Below are positions 59,916 through 64,000 of a stretch of DNA of 64,000 nucleotides, one piece after another. Numbering within the stretch: the stretch's first letter is position 1; the number at the start of each line of letters is the position of its first letter. The stretch is taken from positions 62,001 through 126,000 of the forward strand of contig NZ_BMXV01000008.1 in the NCBI RefSeq assembly GCF_014651935.1, in the 5' to 3' direction. The notes under the pieces are model-generated. The model was not told the origin of the DNA. It saw only the letters and a list, made by a program, of their open reading frames with translations, and ran no database searches. Position numbers and translations under genes: made by a program. The DNA is from Marinobacter zhanjiangensis. Lineage in GTDB: Bacteria; Pseudomonadota; Gammaproteobacteria; Pseudomonadales; Oleiphilaceae.

Positions 59916-61253
59916 ATGTTGACTCGCCACACTGTGCCCCGATCCCGCGTTGAAACCCTGCTCGATGCCCTCGCCGGGCTCGACGGGTTCATCTGTCTGG
60001 ACACGGAACGGGGAGACACCCGGCGGGTCAGCGCCCTGCCCGCGCGGCACTGGACCTTCCCGGACCACCCGGGGCGGTTTTCCGGAACGGTGTCGGACAT
60101 CCTGCAAACCCACCAGAGCATCGCCGCTTCCGGCGCCGGTGGTGCCATTGCCGGTAGCCTGTTTTACGAAGCCGGGCGGCAGACGGTTCCCGGATTCCGC
60201 AGCCGGCAGCCCACCATGGACTCCCTCGGCTGGGCCGGGCTGTACCTGTGGGACCTGACCATTCCCGCCAGCGGCGATGCCTGGCTGGCATTTCATCACC
60301 TCTGCCCGGCGCCACTGAAGGCCCGGGTACTGGCTTGCGACCAGGGCGACAAGCCACCGGTAGCAGGCGCTGGCTTCCGCATCACGGAGCCCTTCCGGGC
60401 CCTGGGCTCGGCGGCGGACTATCAAGCAGGCGTTGCCCGCATACTGTCCTACATTCAGTCCGGTGACTGCTACCAGGCCAACCTGTCCCAGGCCTTCGAG
60501 GGGTGCTTCGAGGGGTCTCCCTGGCGGGCCTGGCAGGCGCTGACGAAGGCGATTCCCGTCCCCCACGGCGGCTACCTGGATACCGGCCACTGGCAATTAC
60601 TGAGCGTGTCCCCGGAACTGCTGCTGGAGATCACGGACAAGCGCGTGACCAGCAAACCCATTAAGGGCACCCGGCCCCGTGACCAGGACACGCTCAGGGA
60701 TCAGGAACTGGCCGAGGAGCTGGCTGCCAGCCCCAAGGACCGGGCCGAAAATCTGATGATTGTGGACCTGATCCGCAACGATCTCTCGCACTTTTGCGAA
60801 CCGTTTTCGGTGCGGGTACCGCAACTGTTCGGGGTGGAGAGTTTCCGTAATGTACACCAGCTGGTGAGCACGGTGACCGGCGCGCTCAAGGCCGATGTCA
60901 CGCCGTTTGAAGCCATGCTCAGCGCCTTCCCCGGTGGCTCCATTACCGGTGCACCCAAGCGCCGGGCCATGGAGATTATCGATGAACTCGAAGCCCACAC
61001 CCGCGAACCCTACTGCGGTAGCCTGTTCTGGTGGGGGGCGGACAACCGGCTGCAGAGCAATATCGCGATCCGCAGCCTGCAGACCCTGAACGACGGCCGC
61101 ATCCGCGCCTGGGCCGGCTGCGGTATCGTGGCGGACTCGGATCCGGAGGAGGAATACCAGGAGTCCCTGACCAAGATCCAGCGGCTGCTCACGACGCTGG
61201 AGACACTCGATCAGGACTCCGGTTCATGTCCCGGGCCAGCCCACCGCGCATGA
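59916..61253 (+). CDS. pabB: Aminodeoxychorismate synthase component I
   Basis: A 445-residue chorismate-utilising enzyme that makes 4-amino-4-deoxychorismate for folate. The chorismate-binding core includes TSKPIKGTRPRDQDTLRDQELAEEL (split), VSTVTGALK, PGGSITGAPKRRAMEIIDELE and YCGSLFWWGADNRLQSNIAIR, the PabB/TrpE family markers. A separate TrpE is not in the window, but the PabB assignment over TrpE rests on the Ser/Trp-rich SLFWWG and the KGTRPR motif; I consider it likely. I start at ATG 59916 (MLTRHTVPRSRVETLL); a second candidate ATG 59820 and the longer frame to 59454 overlap the divergent DUF58 gene. It converges on thrH with 7 bp between stops. Confidence 0.92.
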   Translation: MLTRHTVPRSRVETLLDALAGLDGFICLDTERGDTRRVSALPARHWTFPDHPGRFSGTVSDILQTHQSIAASGAGGAIAGSLFYEAGRQTVPGFRSRQPTMDSLGWAGLYLWDLTIPASGDAWLAFHHLCPAPLKARVLACDQGDKPPVAGAGFRITEPFRALGSAADYQAGVARILSYIQSGDCYQANLSQAFEGCFEGSPWRAWQALTKAIPVPHGGYLDTGHWQLLSVSPELLLEITDKRVTSKPIKGTRPRDQDTLRDQELAEELAASPKDRAENLMIVDLIRNDLSHFCEPFSVRVPQLFGVESFRNVHQLVSTVTGALKADVTPFEAMLSAFPGGSITGAPKRRAMEIIDELEAHTREPYCGSLFWWGADNRLQSNIAIRSLQTLNDGRIRAWAGCGIVADSDPEEEYQESLTKIQRLLTTLETLDQDSGSCPGPAHRA

Positions 61254-61260
61254 CCGGATC

Positions 61261-61869
61261 TCAGTAACGGTTGCTCAGCTCCAGGAAAGTTTTCTTCAGT
61301 GCCTCGAAATCCTGCACTGCCGGGAATTGCGGGAACTCGTCGATGACGTTCTGAGGCGCGTGGAACAGGATGCCGCCCTCGGCCTGGGTCAACATGGTGG
61401 TGTCGTTGTAGGAATCACCGGCCGCAATCACCCGGTAATTGAGCAACTGGAAAGCGCGCACGGACTGGCGCTTGGGGTCACGCTGGCGCAGCAGGTAGTC
61501 CGTGATACGCCCTTCGTCATTCACTTCCAGCTTGTGACACAGCAGGGTGGGATAACCCAGCTTCTTCATCAGCGGCATGGCGAACTCGTAGAAGGTGTCC
61601 GAGAGGATCACCACCTGGAAACGCTCACGCAACCAGTCCAGGAACTCCGGAGCACCGGGCAGCGGGTCCAGCTCGCCAATCACTTCCTGGATTGCCGCCA
61701 GGCCGTAACCATGTTCATCCAGCAGACGGAGCCGCTGCGTCATCAGTACGTCGTAATCGGGAATATCCCGGGTGGTGGCCTTGAGCTCTTCAATACCGGT
61801 TTTTTCCGCAAATGCGATCCAGATTTCCGGAATGAGGACGCCCTCAAGGTCAAGGCACGCAAGCTCCAC
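61261..61869 (-). CDS. thrH: ThrH, phosphoserine/homoserine phosphotransferase
   Basis: A 202-residue HAD-superfamily enzyme. I recall the P. aeruginosa ThrH well: MEIACLDLEGVLVPEIW and IVLSDTFYEF; here MELACLDLEGVLIPEIW gives the nucleophile Asp7 region and VVILSDTFYEFAMPLM, LRQRDPKRQSVRAF and VIAAGDSYNDTTML match. ThrH can take phosphate from phosphoserine and transfer it to homoserine. The start is GTG 61869, six bases after AGGAG, which reproduces the Pseudomonas N-terminus exactly; ATG 61875 directly abuts the AGGAG and is less likely, and the frame to 62046 is upstream sequence. It converges with pabB. Confidence 0.94.
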   Translation of the reverse strand: MELACLDLEGVLIPEIWIAFAEKTGIEELKATTRDIPDYDVLMTQRLRLLDEHGYGLAAIQEVIGELDPLPGAPEFLDWLRERFQVVILSDTFYEFAMPLMKKLGYPTLLCHKLEVNDEGRITDYLLRQRDPKRQSVRAFQLLNYRVIAAGDSYNDTTMLTQAEGGILFHAPQNVIDEFPQFPAVQDFEALKKTFLELSNRY

Positions 61870-62063
61870 AGTCATCTCCTGTAACGGGGTCAAAGTCAAT
61901 TGGTCCGCCATGATAGAAAAATACGCCTGCAATTGCACCGTCGGAGCGTGACCGTTCGCCGGCGAATCCTTCCCTGCTATAACCTTATGATTGCTGATTA
62001 CTTCATTGACCTTCGTTCTGGTGATAAATTGTGGCGACCATTTCACGGGATAACGATAATTCG

Positions 62064-62789
62064 ATGACGGACATTGAGCAGCTTCAGAGCGAATTGGAGG
62101 GCAAGAGCCCGAGGGCCATCCTCAAGGCCGCCCTGGCCCACTATGACGAGATTGCGATTTCCTTCAGCGGCGCGGAAGATGTGGCCCTGATCGAAATGGC
62201 CCACAAGCTCACTGACCGGCTGCGGGTGTTTTCCCTGGATACCGGGCGCCTGCACCCGGAGACCTATGAGTTCTTCGAGCGGGTGCGCAAGCATTACGGC
62301 ATCGACATCGAATTCCAGTTCCCCGACGCGGCGTCAGTCCAGGCCCTGGTGACTGAAAAAGGCATGTTCAGCTTCTACGAGGACGGTCACGGCGAATGCT
62401 GCGGTATTCGCAAGGTGGAACCCCTGCGCCGCAAGCTGAACACCCTCGACGCCTGGGTCACCGGCCAGCGCAAGGACCAGAGCCCCGGCACCCGCAATGA
62501 CGTGCCGGCGGTGCAGCTTGACGACGCCTTTGAGGGTCGCAACGGCGAACTGGTGAAGTTCAATCCGCTGGCCAACTGGTCGTCAAAAGACGTGTGGGAC
62601 TACATCCGTATTTCCGAAGCTCCCTACAACCGGCTGCACGAACGGGGCTTTGTGAGCATCGGCTGCGAGCCCTGCACCCGCCCGGTACTGCCCGGCCAGC
62701 ACGAGCGCGAGGGCCGCTGGTGGTGGGAGGAAGCCACACAGAAGGAGTGCGGGCTTCACGCCGGCAACCTGATTGCCAGCGACGTCTGA
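62064..62789 (+). CDS. cysH: APS (adenylyl-sulfate) reductase, CysH
   Basis: A 241-residue thioredoxin-dependent reductase that makes sulfite. The paired cysteines Cys112-Cys113 ([13 protein letters not shown]) and Cys201/Cys204 (GCEPCTRPV) are the [4Fe-4S] ligands that mark an APS reductase rather than a PAPS reductase; Cys229 (KECGLHAGN) is the catalytic C-terminal cysteine. The [16 protein letters not shown]-loop start and [14 protein letters not shown] are also present. I start at ATG 62064 ([15 protein letters not shown]); the frame extends to GTG 62031. Its sulfite is the substrate of the CysI at the left edge, and CysB adjacent probably activates it. Confidence 0.95.
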   Translation: MTDIEQLQSELEGKSPRAILKAALAHYDEIAISFSGAEDVALIEMAHKLTDRLRVFSLDTGRLHPETYEFFERVRKHYGIDIEFQFPDAASVQALVTEKGMFSFYEDGHGECCGIRKVEPLRRKLNTLDAWVTGQRKDQSPGTRNDVPAVQLDDAFEGRNGELVKFNPLANWSSKDVWDYIRISEAPYNRLHERGFVSIGCEPCTRPVLPGQHEREGRWWWEEATQKECGLHAGNLIASDV

Positions 62790-62795
62790 GGAATA

Positions 62796-62816
62796 CCCCG
62801 GCGCCCCCTGCCGGGG
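62796..62816. terminator. GC hairpin between convergent cysH and cysB
   Basis: CCCCGGC (62796-62802) pairs with GCCGGGG (62810-62816) in the 60-bp gap between the two stops. There is no U-run, so efficiency is uncertain. Confidence 0.4.
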
Positions 62817-62849
62817 GCACCATCTGTGCGCGAAGAACAGCTGTCTCAC

Positions 62850-63935
<1,086 letters not shown>

Positions 63936-64000
63936 TTATCGAATAGAGAGTGTCAGATAGTCAGTGTAGTTCAAAATAGCGGTATACAAGTCGCTTTTCA

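Overview
This window is typical core chromosome of a gammaproteobacterium. It is GC-rich (about 60 %), densely packed, and its gene order closely matches Pseudomonas-type synteny blocks. Protein sequences and neighbourhoods (FimL, FimV/HubP, PilZ, ThrH, MetZ, sulfite reductase plus DUF934, YejABEF-MltD-GloB) fit the Marinobacter/Pseudomonadales-Alteromonadales area. Marinobacter is my best guess, from memory of protein families and not from any search. I see no prophage, transposase, integron, CRISPR array or rRNA, and found no tRNA by eye.

Layout. (1) 1-1443 (+): 3' end of a sirohaem sulfite/nitrite reductase and a DUF934 partner. (2) 1556-3652 (-): YhdH-type acrylyl-CoA/quinone reductase and SohB protease, divergent from a small SCP2 lipid-binding protein whose promoter carries a perfect PsrA-like operator. 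(3) 4329-9167 (-): membrane protein, FimL, DnaQ, RNase HI, methyltransferase. (4) 9261-18516 (+): GloB, MltD, the YejABEF peptide ABC importer, FabI. (5) 18568-20819 (-): a PilZ-domain protein and a DUF1631 protein, divergent from DAHP synthase (21013-22086, +). (6) 22130-30345 (-): SUMT, SerS, RarA, LolA, FtsK, MetZ. (7) 30400-39426 (-): PurF, CvpA, SPOR protein, FolC, AccD, TrpA, TrpB, TrpF, TruA. (8) 39514-47606 (-): FimV, Asd, LeuB, LeuD, LeuC, divergent from a LysR regulator. (9) 48804-59795 (-): MFS transporter, AroC, PrmB, patatin, DUF4892, alpha/beta hydrolase, PilZ, HolB, TgpA transglutaminase, DUF58. (10) 59916-63827: PabB (+), ThrH (-), CysH (+), CysB (-).

How the genes work together. 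Sulfur assimilation recurs: APS reductase, sulfite reductase, the SUMT that makes its sirohaem precursor, sulfhydrylation by MetZ, and CysB as regulator. Amino-acid synthesis is rich: DAHP synthase, chorismate synthase, TrpFBA, LeuCDB, Asd, PabB feeding folate with FolC. Type IV pilus and polar-organisation functions appear several times (FimL, FimV, PilZ, a second PilZ-domain protein). Envelope functions include FtsK, LolA, MltD, SohB and the SPOR protein.

The non-routine signals are small: a 30-38 bp repeat found three times directly upstream of minus-strand start codons (dnaQ, metZ, MFS); an MFS gene that has no ATG/GTG/TTG where its first membrane helix begins and may start at ATC; a 42-bp tandem repeat inside fimV; a long palindromic element and a LysR-type operator between leuC and its divergent regulator; and a 399-bp hairpin-rich gene-free region between dnaQ and fimL. 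I found no convincing new multi-gene system. Many start codons were moved from the longest open frame on the basis of Shine-Dalgarno sites and family N-termini, as noted per gene.
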